Assembly (NCBI GenBank): GCA_963801715.1
Contig: CAWDGB010000014.1
Span: forward strand, 372,001 to 436,000
DNA: 64,000 bases
Reading direction: 5' to 3'
Origin: CAVVJA01 sp963801715
GTDB lineage: Bacteria > Actinomycetota > Actinomycetes > Mycobacteriales > Jatrophihabitantaceae
Below are positions 27,493-35,772 of this stretch, piece by piece. Both the position numbers and the translations under genes were made by a program. The notes under the pieces are model-generated. The model made no database searches, was not told where the DNA came from, and saw only the letters and a program-made list of their open reading frames with translations. The number at the start of each line of letters is the position of its first letter. Within the stretch, counting starts at the first letter, position 1.

Positions 27493-27768
27493 TCAGGCGT
27501 CGGGTCCGGCAACCTCCTGGCCGTTGCTCGCCCGAACCACGTGGATGCACGCACCTGGACAGTCGTTGGCCGAGTCGATGACGTCCAGCCGGAGGCGATC
27601 CGGCACGTCGGCCCGGGCGCCTGCCTCGCCCAGCAGGCTGCCGTTCCCGTCCTTGACGTAGGCGAGCCCGTCGACGTCGAACTCGAAGACCTCTGGGGCG
27701 TACTGCACACACAGCCCGTCACCAGTACACAGGTCTTGGTCGACCCAGACATGTAACGACTCGGTCAC
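27493..27768 (-). CDS. Ferredoxin (single 3Fe-4S/4Fe-4S cluster type)
   Basis: This 91-residue ferredoxin has ligands in DLCTGDGLCV and the downstream SANDCPGACIHV, a C-x5-C...C-x3-C pattern of the short actinobacterial ferredoxins that serve cytochromes P450 and other oxidoreductases. GTG 27768 lies downstream of AGGAGG (about 12-bp spacing). Its stop directly abuts the convergent trmI stop. Located upstream of and divergent from mpa, as in other actinobacteria. Confidence 0.88.
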   Translation of the reverse strand: MTESLHVWVDQDLCTGDGLCVQYAPEVFEFDVDGLAYVKDGNGSLLGEAGARADVPDRLRLDVIDSANDCPGACIHVVRASNGQEVAGPDA

Positions 27769-27915
27769 GACGGCGATTGTCCTCCTGCCCCATGAACCAC
27801 GCCGCAGCACTAGCTGCAACGTGGTGACTCCCACACCGCGAGGTTACTTCTCTGCCGAGCACGTCGAGCCTGTGTAGGGTGGTTTTTCGCGAACCACAGC
27901 ATCGGAGGTGGCCGC

Positions 27916-29689
27916 ATGTCTCGTGAGTCCGACGAGTACGGACGCTTATCCGATCGCGCCGATGAGTCCAGCCGAGATCTGCGTCGACGCACGGCGTTCC
28001 TCGAGCAAGAGGTCGAACTGCTGCGAGCGAAGGTCGCGGAGTCTCCTCGTCATATCCGCGCCCTGGAAGATCGACTGGCCGAAGCGCAGGCCCGCGCGGC
28101 GAGCCTCGGCGAACGGAACGAGCGCCTCGCCGAGACGTTGCGAGAGGCTCGTGACCAGATGGTCGCGCTCAAAGAGGAGATCGACAGACTCGCGCAACCT
28201 CCGAGCGGATACGGCGTGTTTCTCATGCGCTATGACGACGGCACCGTCGACATCTTCACCGGAGGCCGAAAGCTGCGCGTGGCCGTCTCCCCAGACGTCG
28301 AGGTCGCGGAACTCCAGCACGGTCAGGAGGTCATGCTCAACGAGGCCATGAACGTCGTGGCAGCTCGCGGCCATGAGCGCGCCGGTGAGGTCGTCATGCT
28401 CAAAGAGCTGCTGGAAGGCGGCGACCGCGCCCTCGTGATCGGGCATACGGACGAGGAACGCATCGTCCATATCGCCGACATCCTGCGGGAACAGCCGCTA
28501 CGGGTCGGTGACTCTCTCCTGCTCGAGCCGCGGTCGGCCTACGCCTACGAGCGGGTCCCGAAGAGCGAGGTCGAAGAGCTGGTCCTCGAAGAGGTTCCGG
28601 ATGTCGACTACGGCGACATCGGCGGTCTGGCCCGGCAGATCGAGGCGATCCGAGATGCCGTCGAGCTGCCGTTCCTGCACGCCGAACTGTTCCGGGAGCA
28701 CGAGCTGCGCCCACCCAAAGGCATCCTGTTGTACGGACCTCCGGGCTGCGGAAAGACGCTGATCGCCAAGGCGGTGGCGAACTCGCTGGCCAAGCAAGTA
28801 GAGAAGACGCGGGGGCGACGGCGACGGCCACGCCAAGTCCTATTTCCTCAACATCAAGGGCCCGGAGCTACTCAACAAGTATGTGGGGGAGACGGAGCGT
28901 CACATCCGCCTGGTGTTTCAGCGCGCGCGGGAGAAGGCAAGCGAGGGAACGCCGGTCATCGTCTTCTTCGACGAGATGGACTCGATCTTCCGCACCCGCG
29001 GCTCGGGTGTTTCCTCCGACGTGGAGAACACCATTGTCCCGCAGTTGCTGAGCGAGATCGACGGCGTGGAAGGCTTGGAGAACGTCATCGTCATCGGCGC
29101 GTCAAACCGGGAGGACATGATCGACCCAGCGATCCTGCGGCCGGGTCGGCTGGATGTGAAGATCAAGATCGAGCGCCCTGATGCCGAAGCGGCTCGCGAC
29201 ATCTTCTCCAAGTACATCACCCGCACCCTGCCTATCCACGCCGACGACTTGGCCGAGCATGGCGGCAATGTCGATGCGACGGTCAGCGACATGATCCAGC
29301 ACACCGTGGAACGGATGTACTCAGAGGCGGAGGAGAATCGGTTCCTCGAGGTGACTTACGCCAACGGAGACAAGGAGACGCTGTATTTCCGCGACTTCAA
29401 CTCCGGCGCGATGATCCAGAACATCGTCGATCGCGGGAAGAAGATGGCGATCAAGGATCTGTTGACGACCGGGCAGCGGGGCTTGCGGATGCAGCACCTG
29501 ATGGCGGCCTGCGTCGACGAGTTCCGCGAGAACGAGGACCTGCCGAACACGACGAATCCCGACGACTGGGCCCGGATCTCCGGGAAGAAGGGCGAGCGGA
29601 TCGTCTACATCCGAACGCTCATCTCCGGCAAGGGAAGCGAGACGGGCCGGTCGATCGACACGATCGGCAACACCGGGCAGTACTTGTGA
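27916..29689 (+). CDS. mpa: Proteasome-associated AAA ATPase Mpa/ARC, apparent frameshift
   Basis: With one extra G removed in the run at about 28813-28817 the protein is 590 residues. It has an N-terminal coiled coil (about 20-92) that captures Pup, the interdomain OB region (SGYGVFLMRYDDGTVDIF), Walker A GPPGCGKT (274-281), the shifted-frame SYFLNIKGPELLNKYVGETE, Walker B VIVFFDEMDSIF, and the C-terminal GQYL tail that docks into the 20S alpha ring. It unfolds pupylated proteins into PrcAB. GGAGG precedes ATG 27916. As read, the first frame ends at 29181 with nonsense after residue 300, and the second carries the rest. All domains are otherwise conserved, so a base-calling error is likely. 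Confidence 0.93.
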
Positions 29690-29745
29690 CCTCAGTGCCG
29701 GGCGGTCCACGCGCCGTCGAGGGTTCGGGAACGTAGCCTGACAGA

Positions 29746-31272
29746 GTGAGCGTCCGCCGGGTGATGGGGACCGAGGTCGAGTACGGCGTCAGCCTGCCCG
29801 GCCAGCCGTCCGCGAACGCGATGCTGCTCTCGGCTCAGGTAGTCAACGCATACGCGAGTGGCTTGCCGGCGGGCCGAGCGCGTCGGGCGGCCTGGGACTT
29901 CGAGGAGGAATCGCCGCTTCGGGATGCCCGGGGTTTCGAGCTCGGTGGCGCCGGCGGCGTCGCTCAAGAGTTCATCGAAGCCGAGGAAGACGCCGGGATG
30001 GCCAATGTGATCCTGCCCAACGGCGCCCGCCTCTATGTTGACCACGCTCACCCCGAATACTCGACGCCGGAAGTGACGTCACCGCTCGACGTCGTACGGT
30101 GGGACAAAGCGGGTGAACTGGTCATGGCTGAGGCCGCCCGCCGCGTCGCGACCATGCCTGGGGTCAACGCACCGATCAATCTCTACAAGAACAACACCGA
30201 CAACAAGGGCGCGTCCTACGGTGCGCATGAGAACTACCTGATGAGCCGAACGACGCCGTTCGTCGCCATCGTGCGCCATCTCGTGCCCTTCTTCGTCTCC
30301 CGTCAGGTCGTGTGCGGCGCCGGGCGCGTGGGTCTGGGTCAAGACGGTCGGTTGCCAGGCTTCCAACTCTCGCAACGGGCGGACTTCTTCGAGGTCGAGG
30401 TGGGCCTGGAGACGACGCTCAAGCGTCCGATCATCAACACCCGTGACGAGCCGCATGCCGACGCCGACCGGTACCGGCGCTTGCACGTGATCATTGGCGA
30501 CGCGAATCTGTCCGAGATCTCGACCTACCTCAAGGTCGGCACAACCGCCTTGGTGCTCGCCATGATCGAGGATGGCTTCTTGCCGGATGACCTGACGGTC
30601 GCCCAGCCGGTCCGGGAGCTCCACGAGGTCTCGCACGACCCGTCGCTGCAGCACCTGATCCGGCTTGCCGACGGACGCCGGCTGACAGCTGTTCAGTTGC
30701 AGGCCGAGTACTACGACCGGGCCCGGAAGTTCGTCGACGATCGCCAGGGGGAGGACGCCGACGAGCAGACTCGTGACGTCCTCGAACGGTGGGAATCGGT
30801 GCTCAGCCGTCTCGAAGCCGACCCCTACCAACTCGCCGGCGAGCTGGACTGGGTGGCAAAGCTGCGGCTACTGAGCGGATACCGCGATCGCGACGGCCTC
30901 GATTGGGATGCTCCGCGGCTGCAACTCATCGACCTTCAGTACTCCGACGTGCGGGCCGACAAGGGGCTCTATCACCGACTCGTCGCACGTGGTGCGATGC
31001 AGACCTTGCTGCCGGCGCATGCGGCGCAGTGGGCGACGTCGGCTGCGCCAGAGGACACCCGCGCATACTTCCGCGGCGAATGTTTGCGCCGCTACGGCTC
31101 TGCCGTCGCTGCGGCGTCGTGGGACTCCGTCATCTTCGACGTAGGGCGTGAATCACTCGTGCGGGTGCCGACCCTCGAACCGCTACGGGGCACCCGCGCG
31201 CATGTTGGTGCGCTTCTTGATCGCTGTCCGACAGCCAGCGCGCTTATTGACGCGCTGGTCGGGCCGCGTTAG
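29746..31272 (+). CDS. dop: Pup deamidase/depupylase
   Basis: This 508-residue Dop is a carboxylate-amine ligase-like enzyme. It has the nucleotide/Mg site at the N-terminus (GTEVEYGV), LYVDHAHPEYSTPE, INLYKNNTDNKGASYGAHEN and IINTRDEPHADADRYRRLHV. The family-specific Dop insertion near residues 40-70 (ARRAAWDFEEESPLRD) separates it from PafA. It converts the Gln terminus of Pup to Glu and removes Pup from substrates. GTG 29746 lies 56 bp after mpa. It is convergent with the micro-ORF array whose last stop lies next to its own stop. Confidence 0.95.
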   Translation: MSVRRVMGTEVEYGVSLPGQPSANAMLLSAQVVNAYASGLPAGRARRAAWDFEEESPLRDARGFELGGAGGVAQEFIEAEEDAGMANVILPNGARLYVDHAHPEYSTPEVTSPLDVVRWDKAGELVMAEAARRVATMPGVNAPINLYKNNTDNKGASYGAHENYLMSRTTPFVAIVRHLVPFFVSRQVVCGAGRVGLGQDGRLPGFQLSQRADFFEVEVGLETTLKRPIINTRDEPHADADRYRRLHVIIGDANLSEISTYLKVGTTALVLAMIEDGFLPDDLTVAQPVRELHEVSHDPSLQHLIRLADGRRLTAVQLQAEYYDRARKFVDDRQGEDADEQTRDVLERWESVLSRLEADPYQLAGELDWVAKLRLLSGYRDRDGLDWDAPRLQLIDLQYSDVRADKGLYHRLVARGAMQTLLPAHAAQWATSAAPEDTRAYFRGECLRRYGSAVAAASWDSVIFDVGRESLVRVPTLEPLRGTRAHVGALLDRCPTASALIDALVGPR

Positions 31273-31300
31273 CTCAGGTCCACTCCTGTCCGGTCAACAT
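31271..31300. repeat. Direct repeat unit A
   Basis: 30 bp beginning agctcaggtccactcctgtc, repeated with three mismatches at 31347-31376. Each copy encodes, on the minus strand, an 8-codon ORF. Confidence 0.8.
31274..31300 (-). CDS. Micro-ORF MLTGQEWT
   Basis: An ATG at 31300 is followed by eight codons and TGA (peptide MLTGQEWT). It is preceded by GAGGAGGTG with about 10 bp between AGGAGG and the ATG. It is one of two near-identical micro-ORFs in a minus-strand array. Translation is inferred only from the perfect SD and repetition, and no family is recognised. Confidence 0.35.
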   Translation of the reverse strand: MLTGQEWT

Positions 31301-31346
31301 CTGTATTCCACCTCCTCTTCGGTATCCGCATTGCGAGATAGTTATG

Positions 31347-31376
31347 AGCTCAGGTCCATTCCTGTCCGGCAAACAT
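31347..31376. repeat. Direct repeat unit B
   Basis: Second copy of the 31271-31300 repeat; similarity extends about 18 bp further, through the SD motif at 31386-31393. Confidence 0.8.
31350..31376 (-). CDS. Micro-ORF MFAGQEWT
   Basis: ATG at 31376, eight codons, TGA; peptide MFAGQEWT. AGGAGG ends 11 bp before the ATG. It differs from the neighbouring micro-ORF only at residues 2-3, and one synonymous change (GAA/GAG) suggests selection on the peptide. Function unknown. Confidence 0.35.
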   Translation of the reverse strand: MFAGQEWT

Positions 31377-31575
31377 CGAGTAATTCACCTCCTAGACGAA
31401 GATTTCTCTGGAAAATATATGCTCGGAAATGGCATAGTGAAATAGCGCACTGCTCAAGGGTGCAAGGACACGGAATTCACCTCCACGGAAACCGCTTGCC
31501 AGGAAAGTATTAATACCCGACGGTGCCGTGATCAGAATGGTCACTCTCCGTGTAGCGAACGACGGCGTCACCTCC

Positions 31576-31665
31576 TCAGCCACCAGCGGGCCACGGGGAT
31601 CGGCGGCTTGTGCCTCCAGCGGTCGAGATTCTGTATCGAACGAGATATTCCCGCTCGACGACCAA
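31576..31665 (-). CDS. Possible 29-residue micro-ORF, first of the array
   Basis: A TTG at 31665 lies 8 bp after GAGGAGG and opens 29 codons (beginning VVEREYLVRYRIS, ending SPWPAGG). The stop TGA is fused to the next SD motif (tgaggaggtg). No family is recognised. It is the first frame downstream of the candidate promoter. Confidence 0.3.
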   Translation of the reverse strand: MVVEREYLVRYRISTAGGTSRRSPWPAGG

Positions 31666-31705
31666 TCGACTCGCCTCCTCGCGTACTATTAGCCCGGCGC
31701 GGCTG

Positions 31706-31735
31706 ATTACTGCATTTATCGAGAACTACTGTCAA
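31706..31735 (-). promoter_or_regulatory. Sigma-70-like promoter reading into the micro-ORF array
   Basis: Minus-strand TTGACA (31735-31730), an 18-bp spacer and AGTAAT (31711-31706, four of six matches to TATAAT). It lies 27 bp before the first SD motif and in the only AT-richer part of the neighbourhood. Confidence 0.45.
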
Positions 31736-31778
31736 TGAGCGCACGGCTTGCCGTAGTCACGGAGGGATACAGCCGTAG

Positions 31779-31805
31779 ACACGTTTCGTACACAGTCAAA
31801 CGTGT
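31779..31805. promoter_or_regulatory. Inverted repeat upstream of the diguanylate cyclase
   Basis: ACACGTTT (31779-31786) and AAACGTGT (31798-31805) are perfect inverted arms separated by 11 bp, a spacing that fits a dimeric regulator on one DNA face. It lies 29 bp before the proposed start at 31834. Confidence 0.5.
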
Positions 31806-31833
31806 ATCGTGACGTCTGGCTCGTCATGGGCTA

Positions 31834-33183
31834 TTGTTCGCCAGTGACCCTAGCGCGTCGTTGAAGGGACGCACCACGATCAGCCTTGTCCGGCAGAATT
31901 CCGCCGTACGCCGATCCGGCGGACGCGGCCTTCTGAGCGCTCCAAAGACGGCGCAAGCGTGGGTCGTGTTTGTGATCGTTTCGGCCGTGATTTTGACGGC
32001 CTGGTTTCTGATATCTGATCCGGCCCGGGGCGCTCATCTCTATCTCCTCGCTATTCTCGCGGTCTTGACCGGTGCCTATCTGGAGTTCACCAGCCAGGTT
32101 GAGAAGCGGCGGCGGTTGCTGTCGGCCAAGTCATCCACGATGAACATGAACTCGGTGTGGATGCTTCCAGCGGCCATAATGCTTCCGCCTGGCATGGCTG
32201 CTTGTTTCATCGCGTTTGTGTGCGTGCATACCTGGATCCGTGTGGGCCGGCCGTCCGATCAGCCGACGTACCGCGCGGTGTACAGCGCGAGCGCCTATAT
32301 GCTTCCGGCTCTTGCCATTTCCGTGGCGCTCGAAAAGCTCGGCTTCCCGCGGATGGCCCTGCCCGATGGCATCGCTCTCCTGGGTGCCATCGCAGTTGGC
32401 ATCGTGATCTTCCGGATCGGCAACGCCGTGCTGGTGAGCGTCGCGGTCCGGCTGACCTCCCCGTCGGCGGGAAGGTCAGCCCTGTTCGGTTCGCGGTTCG
32501 ACAACGGCCTCGAGTTCGGGACGCTTGTGTTGGGCGGCATTACCGCAGTCTGCCTGGCTCGCGAGCCGTGGCTCGCCGTCTTGGTGCTGCCGGCCGTGTT
32601 TCTGCTCCAGCACCACGCACTGATTCGAGAGCTGGTCGAAGCGGCGACGACTGACGTGAAGACGGAGCTGCTCAACGCCGCGTCGTGGCGCCAGCTCGCT
32701 GAGCAGGAGCTGGCCACGGCGCGACGCCGCCGGTCCAGTGCAGCCGTCTTCGTCATCGACATGGACTACTTCAAGCGCATCAACGACGAGTACGGCCACC
32801 TGGGCGGCGATGCTGCGTTGCGGGCAGTCGGCGAGGCGCTCGCCGACGAGTTCCGCGGGCACGACGCGGTTGGCCGGTTCGGCGGCGAAGAGTTCGTGGC
32901 CCTGGTCCCCGGGGTCGACGTGGAGACGGTATCCGGCGTGGCCGAGCGGGTCCGACGGCGTATCGAGTCCCTTCGAATCACCAACGATGTGATCTCTTCG
33001 GCCGGACCCCTGACGGTAACCGCGTCGATCGGCGTCGCGGTCACCGGCACGCACGGCGACACGCTCGACGAGCTGCTGCACGCCGCCGACCGGGCTTTGT
33101 ATGTCGCGAAGGATGCCGGTCGTAACGCCGTGCGTCTCGCGGCTCTGCCGCAGCCTGCTACGAAGGCGACGGACGTCGCCTGA
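31834..33183 (+). CDS. Membrane-bound diguanylate cyclase (GGDEF)
   Basis: This 449-residue protein has an N-terminal integral-membrane sensor region with about six to eight hydrophobic segments (AQAWVVFVIVSAVILTAWFL, LYLLAILAVLTGAYLEF, others to about residue 270). A GGDEF domain follows, with FVIDMDYFKRINDEYGHLGG, the active-site FGGEEF (GGEEF at 350-354) and VTASIGVAVTG. It would synthesise c-di-GMP from GTP. No EAL domain is present. The start is uncertain: TTG 31834 lacks an SD and TTG 31861 is an alternative. Its place between dop and pup is unusual, and it ends 109 bp before pup. Confidence 0.9.
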   Translation: MFASDPSASLKGRTTISLVRQNSAVRRSGGRGLLSAPKTAQAWVVFVIVSAVILTAWFLISDPARGAHLYLLAILAVLTGAYLEFTSQVEKRRRLLSAKSSTMNMNSVWMLPAAIMLPPGMAACFIAFVCVHTWIRVGRPSDQPTYRAVYSASAYMLPALAISVALEKLGFPRMALPDGIALLGAIAVGIVIFRIGNAVLVSVAVRLTSPSAGRSALFGSRFDNGLEFGTLVLGGITAVCLAREPWLAVLVLPAVFLLQHHALIRELVEAATTDVKTELLNAASWRQLAEQELATARRRRSSAAVFVIDMDYFKRINDEYGHLGGDAALRAVGEALADEFRGHDAVGRFGGEEFVALVPGVDVETVSGVAERVRRRIESLRITNDVISSAGPLTVTASIGVAVTGTHGDTLDELLHAADRALYVAKDAGRNAVRLAALPQPATKATDVA

Positions 33184-33292
33184 ACGGTCGGCCTGCCCGC
33201 CGCTGGTCTTAGCTGTTCTCCGCTCTCACCGGCCACCCGAATGCGCGCCGCCACGTTAGGGTGAGATCGAGTACGAACGAGGGAGTGCCACG

Positions 33293-33499
33293 ATGCCGAC
33301 CCATGACAGTGGTCAGAGCCGCGCGCAACGGCAATCCGACGAGGTCGACCAGGTCGAGGCCGAGACCGCGTCGGACGTCGCCGAGCGACACGAGAAATTG
33401 ACCGAGGACGTCGACGCGATCCTCGACGAGATCGATGACGTTCTCGAGACCAACGCCGAGGACTTCGTTCGCTCCTTCGTCCAAAAGGGCGGCCAGTGA
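33293..33499 (+). CDS. pup: Prokaryotic ubiquitin-like protein Pup
   Basis: This 68-residue, acidic, largely disordered protein carries the helical Mpa-binding stretch (HEKLTEDVDAILDEIDDVLE) and the conserved C-terminus DFVRSFVQKGGQ. The terminal Gln means Dop must deamidate it to Glu before PafA ligates it to substrate lysines. GAGGGAG lies just before ATG 33293. Normal family length. Confidence 0.97.
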   Translation: MPTHDSGQSRAQRQSDEVDQVEAETASDVAERHEKLTEDVDAILDEIDDVLETNAEDFVRSFVQKGGQ

Positions 33500-33536
33500 C
33501 CATGCAGCACCGCGCCCGGCAGCGAGCGGGGGGCCA

Positions 33537-34376
33537 GTGAGCGACCTTCGCTTGCCCTCCGTCGCGCCGGGAGTTTTGCGGTACGCGACGACGCCGGGCT
33601 CGCCGTCGTTCACCGACTTCCTGGCTGCTGCTGCGCCCGACCTTCTCCCGCACGGAACACTGGCCGACGCGATGCCCCACGGCACCACGATCGTGGCCGC
33701 CGTGTACGAGGGCGGGGTCGTGATGGCTGGTGATCGGCGATCGACGGCAGGCAACCTCATCGCGCAGCGCGATATCGAGAAGGTGTTCGCTGCCGACGAC
33801 TACTCACTGGTCGGTATCGCGGGCGCAGCCGGATTGGCCGTCGAGATCGTCCGGCTGTTCCAGGTCGAGCTCGAGCACTACGAGAAAATCGAGGGGACCC
33901 AGCTCACGCTGGACGGGAAGGCGAACCGGCTCGCGACGATGATTCGCGGCAACCTCGGTCAGGCATTGCAGGGGTTAGCTGTTGTGCCGCTGTTCGCCGG
34001 ATTCGACGTCGACGGGGCTAACAACGGTCGCGCTGCCCCAGCCTCCGGGCGGATCTTCAGCTTCGACGTGGCTGGCGGCCGATATCCGGAGCAGTACTAC
34101 GAGTCGATCGGTTCGGGGTCACTGTTCGCCAAGGGTTCCCTGAAGAAGCGGTGGACGCCCGGCCTGGACCAGATTGGCGCCGTCCGGGTGGCCGTCGAGG
34201 CTCTCTACGACGCTGCCGACGACGACTCCGCGACGGGCGGTCCTGACCTGACCCGGGGCATTTTCCCGGTAGTACGTCTCGCGTCCGCGGAGGGTACGGC
34301 TCGGGTTCCCGACGACGAACTCGGCGGACTGGTCCTCGACATCGTCGAGCAACGCCGCATGCGACCCGGGTCCTGA
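33537..34376 (+). CDS. prcB: 20S proteasome beta subunit
   Basis: This 279-residue Ntn hydrolase has a 49-residue propeptide ending DAMPHG, then the catalytic N-terminal Thr50 in TTIVAAVYEGG, followed by VVMAGDRRSTAGNLIAQRDI (Asp and Lys helper region). It forms the proteolytic inner rings. GTG 33537 follows a G-rich SD (GCGGGGGG) and is chosen because it gives the expected propeptide length. It is 37 bp after pup. Confidence 0.96.
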   Translation: MSDLRLPSVAPGVLRYATTPGSPSFTDFLAAAAPDLLPHGTLADAMPHGTTIVAAVYEGGVVMAGDRRSTAGNLIAQRDIEKVFAADDYSLVGIAGAAGLAVEIVRLFQVELEHYEKIEGTQLTLDGKANRLATMIRGNLGQALQGLAVVPLFAGFDVDGANNGRAAPASGRIFSFDVAGGRYPEQYYESIGSGSLFAKGSLKKRWTPGLDQIGAVRVAVEALYDAADDDSATGGPDLTRGIFPVVRLASAEGTARVPDDELGGLVLDIVEQRRMRPGS

Positions 34377-34423
34377 CCGGGGCCGGCTGAGATCCGCCGA
34401 CGTAACCGAAGGGAGGCGCCGTC

Positions 34424-35206
34424 ATGACGATGCCGTTCTACGCGTCTGCCGAGCAGATCATGCGCGACCGATCGGAATACGCGCGCAAGGGCATCGCCCG
34501 CGGTCGCAGCGTGGTTGTGTTGACCTACGCCGACGGTGTCTTGTTCGTCGCGGAGAACGCGAGCTCGGCGCTACACAAGGTCAGCGAAATCTACGACCGC
34601 ATCGGCTTCGCGGCGGTGGGAAAGTACAACGAGTTCGAGAATCTACGGGTTGCCGGAATCCGGCTCGCCGACCTGCGCGGGTACTCCTACGACCGGCAGG
34701 ACGTCACTGCACGGGCGCTGGCGAACGCGTACGCGCAGACGCTGGGCAACATCTTCACTGAGCAGCAGAAGCCGTACGAGGTCGAGCTGTGCGTCGCTGA
34801 GGTCGGAGCTGAGCCGAACGAGGACCAGATATACCGCCTCTCCTATGACGGCACGATTGTCGACGAACCGCAATTCCTGGTGATGGGCGGCCAAGCCGAC
34901 GCTCTGACGTCGTCACTCCGTCAGAGGTACAAAGCAGGCTTGCCGCTGCAGGACGCGCTGCACGTCGCGGTGGGCGCACTAGGCTCGGTGGGCGGCAATG
35001 GAGCGGCGCGCGACCTGCCGGCGACTCAGCTCGAAGTTGCCGTCCTGGACCGGACCCGAGCTAATCGGAAGTTCCGGCGGTATGTAGGGCCAGCTCTGAC
35101 GGCGTTGCTCCCAGCCGCAACCGCAGAGCAGGCCGCCGACCCCCGCTCCGGCAGACACGCCACCGCACGACGTAGCGCTCGACCAGCCAGCCGATCGGTC
35201 CACTGA
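34424..35206 (+). CDS. prcA: 20S proteasome alpha subunit
   Basis: This 260-residue alpha subunit begins MTMPFYASAEQIMRDRSEYA followed by RKGIARGRSVVVLTYADGVL, the N-terminal gate and first strands of the fold. It forms the outer rings that dock the Mpa GQYL tail. AGGGAGG is 10-16 bp before ATG 34424. The C-terminal about 30 residues are Arg/Ala/Ser-rich and probably disordered. Confidence 0.96.
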   Translation: MTMPFYASAEQIMRDRSEYARKGIARGRSVVVLTYADGVLFVAENASSALHKVSEIYDRIGFAAVGKYNEFENLRVAGIRLADLRGYSYDRQDVTARALANAYAQTLGNIFTEQQKPYEVELCVAEVGAEPNEDQIYRLSYDGTIVDEPQFLVMGGQADALTSSLRQRYKAGLPLQDALHVAVGALGSVGGNGAARDLPATQLEVAVLDRTRANRKFRRYVGPALTALLPAATAEQAADPRSGRHATARRSARPASRSVH

Positions 35207-35262
35207 CGGGGCGCCTGGTTGAACCCGACGGCCGTTCGAACCGTGTCTAATACGGAGGTGGT

Positions 35263-35772
35263 GTGGCCGGAAGCGAGACCGACCTCCTACGCGCCCTGCA
35301 CGAAGAACATGCCGGGGCGTTGTGGTCGTATGTCGTCAGCCTGACCGGCGGCGATCGTGCTCGCGCCGAAGACGTGGTGCAAGAGACGATGCTCCGAGCG
35401 TGGCGTCATCCAGCCGTGCTCGATCAGACGGACGGTTCAGCCCGTGGCTGGCTGTTCACAGTGGCCCGCCGGATCGTCATTGACGATTGGCGGGCGACCC
35501 GACATCAGCGAGAGCTGGTGACAGCCGATCTACCCGAGAACCCGGTGTCCGACGGTGCCGATGATCGTGTGAACAGCGCCGTGGTGACCGCTGGGCTCCG
35601 CCGGCTGTCGACGGAGCACCGCGAAGTCCTGCTTGAGTGCTACTACCGCGGCTCGAGCGTCGCGCAGGCCGCGGCGCGACTCGGCATTCCGGTTGGCACC
35701 GTGAAGTCGCGCACGCATTACGCCCTGCACGCCCTCAGATTGGCCCTCGACGAGATGGGAGGCGTGGGATGA
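35263..35772 (+). CDS. ECF sigma factor (SigL-like)
   Basis: This 169-residue sigma factor has region 2 (ALWSYVVSLTGGDRARAEDV then VQETMLRAWRHP) and region 4 (LRRLSTEHREVLLECYYRGS then SVAQAAARLGIPVGTVKSRT). It is paired with a ZAS anti-sigma gene, as in SigL-RslA systems. GGAGGTG precedes GTG 35263. It lies between prcA and pafA and may respond to envelope or redox stress. Whether it controls the proteasome genes is not shown. Confidence 0.9.
   Translation: MAGSETDLLRALHEEHAGALWSYVVSLTGGDRARAEDVVQETMLRAWRHPAVLDQTDGSARGWLFTVARRIVIDDWRATRHQRELVTADLPENPVSDGADDRVNSAVVTAGLRRLSTEHREVLLECYYRGSSVAQAAARLGIPVGTVKSRTHYALHALRLALDEMGGVG

Larger units (their letters stand above)
31309..31679 (-). other. 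Array of five Shine-Dalgarno motifs (AGGAGGTG-type)
   Basis: On the minus strand, AGGAGGTG or a close variant occurs at 31309-31316, 31386-31393, 31478-31484, 31569-31576 and 31672-31679, with spacings of about 77, 92, 91 and 103 bp. Four of the five are followed at 8-11 bp by ATG, GTG or TTG. Stop codons of preceding small frames fall on or beside the next motif, suggesting coupled translation. Read on the plus strand the motifs are CACCTCCT, identical to the 16S rRNA anti-SD, so a decoy reading is possible. Confidence 0.6.

Noticed and set aside
27916..29181. Programmed frameshift in mpa
   Set aside because: The G-run could in principle slip, but no stimulatory structure is evident, the off-frame product would be useless, and similar +1 indels in neighbouring genes favour base-calling error.
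31392..31583. 63-codon minus-strand frame across the SD array
   Set aside because: Its GTG start has no properly spaced SD and it reads through two SD motifs; kept only as possible alternative coding in the array, not as a gene.
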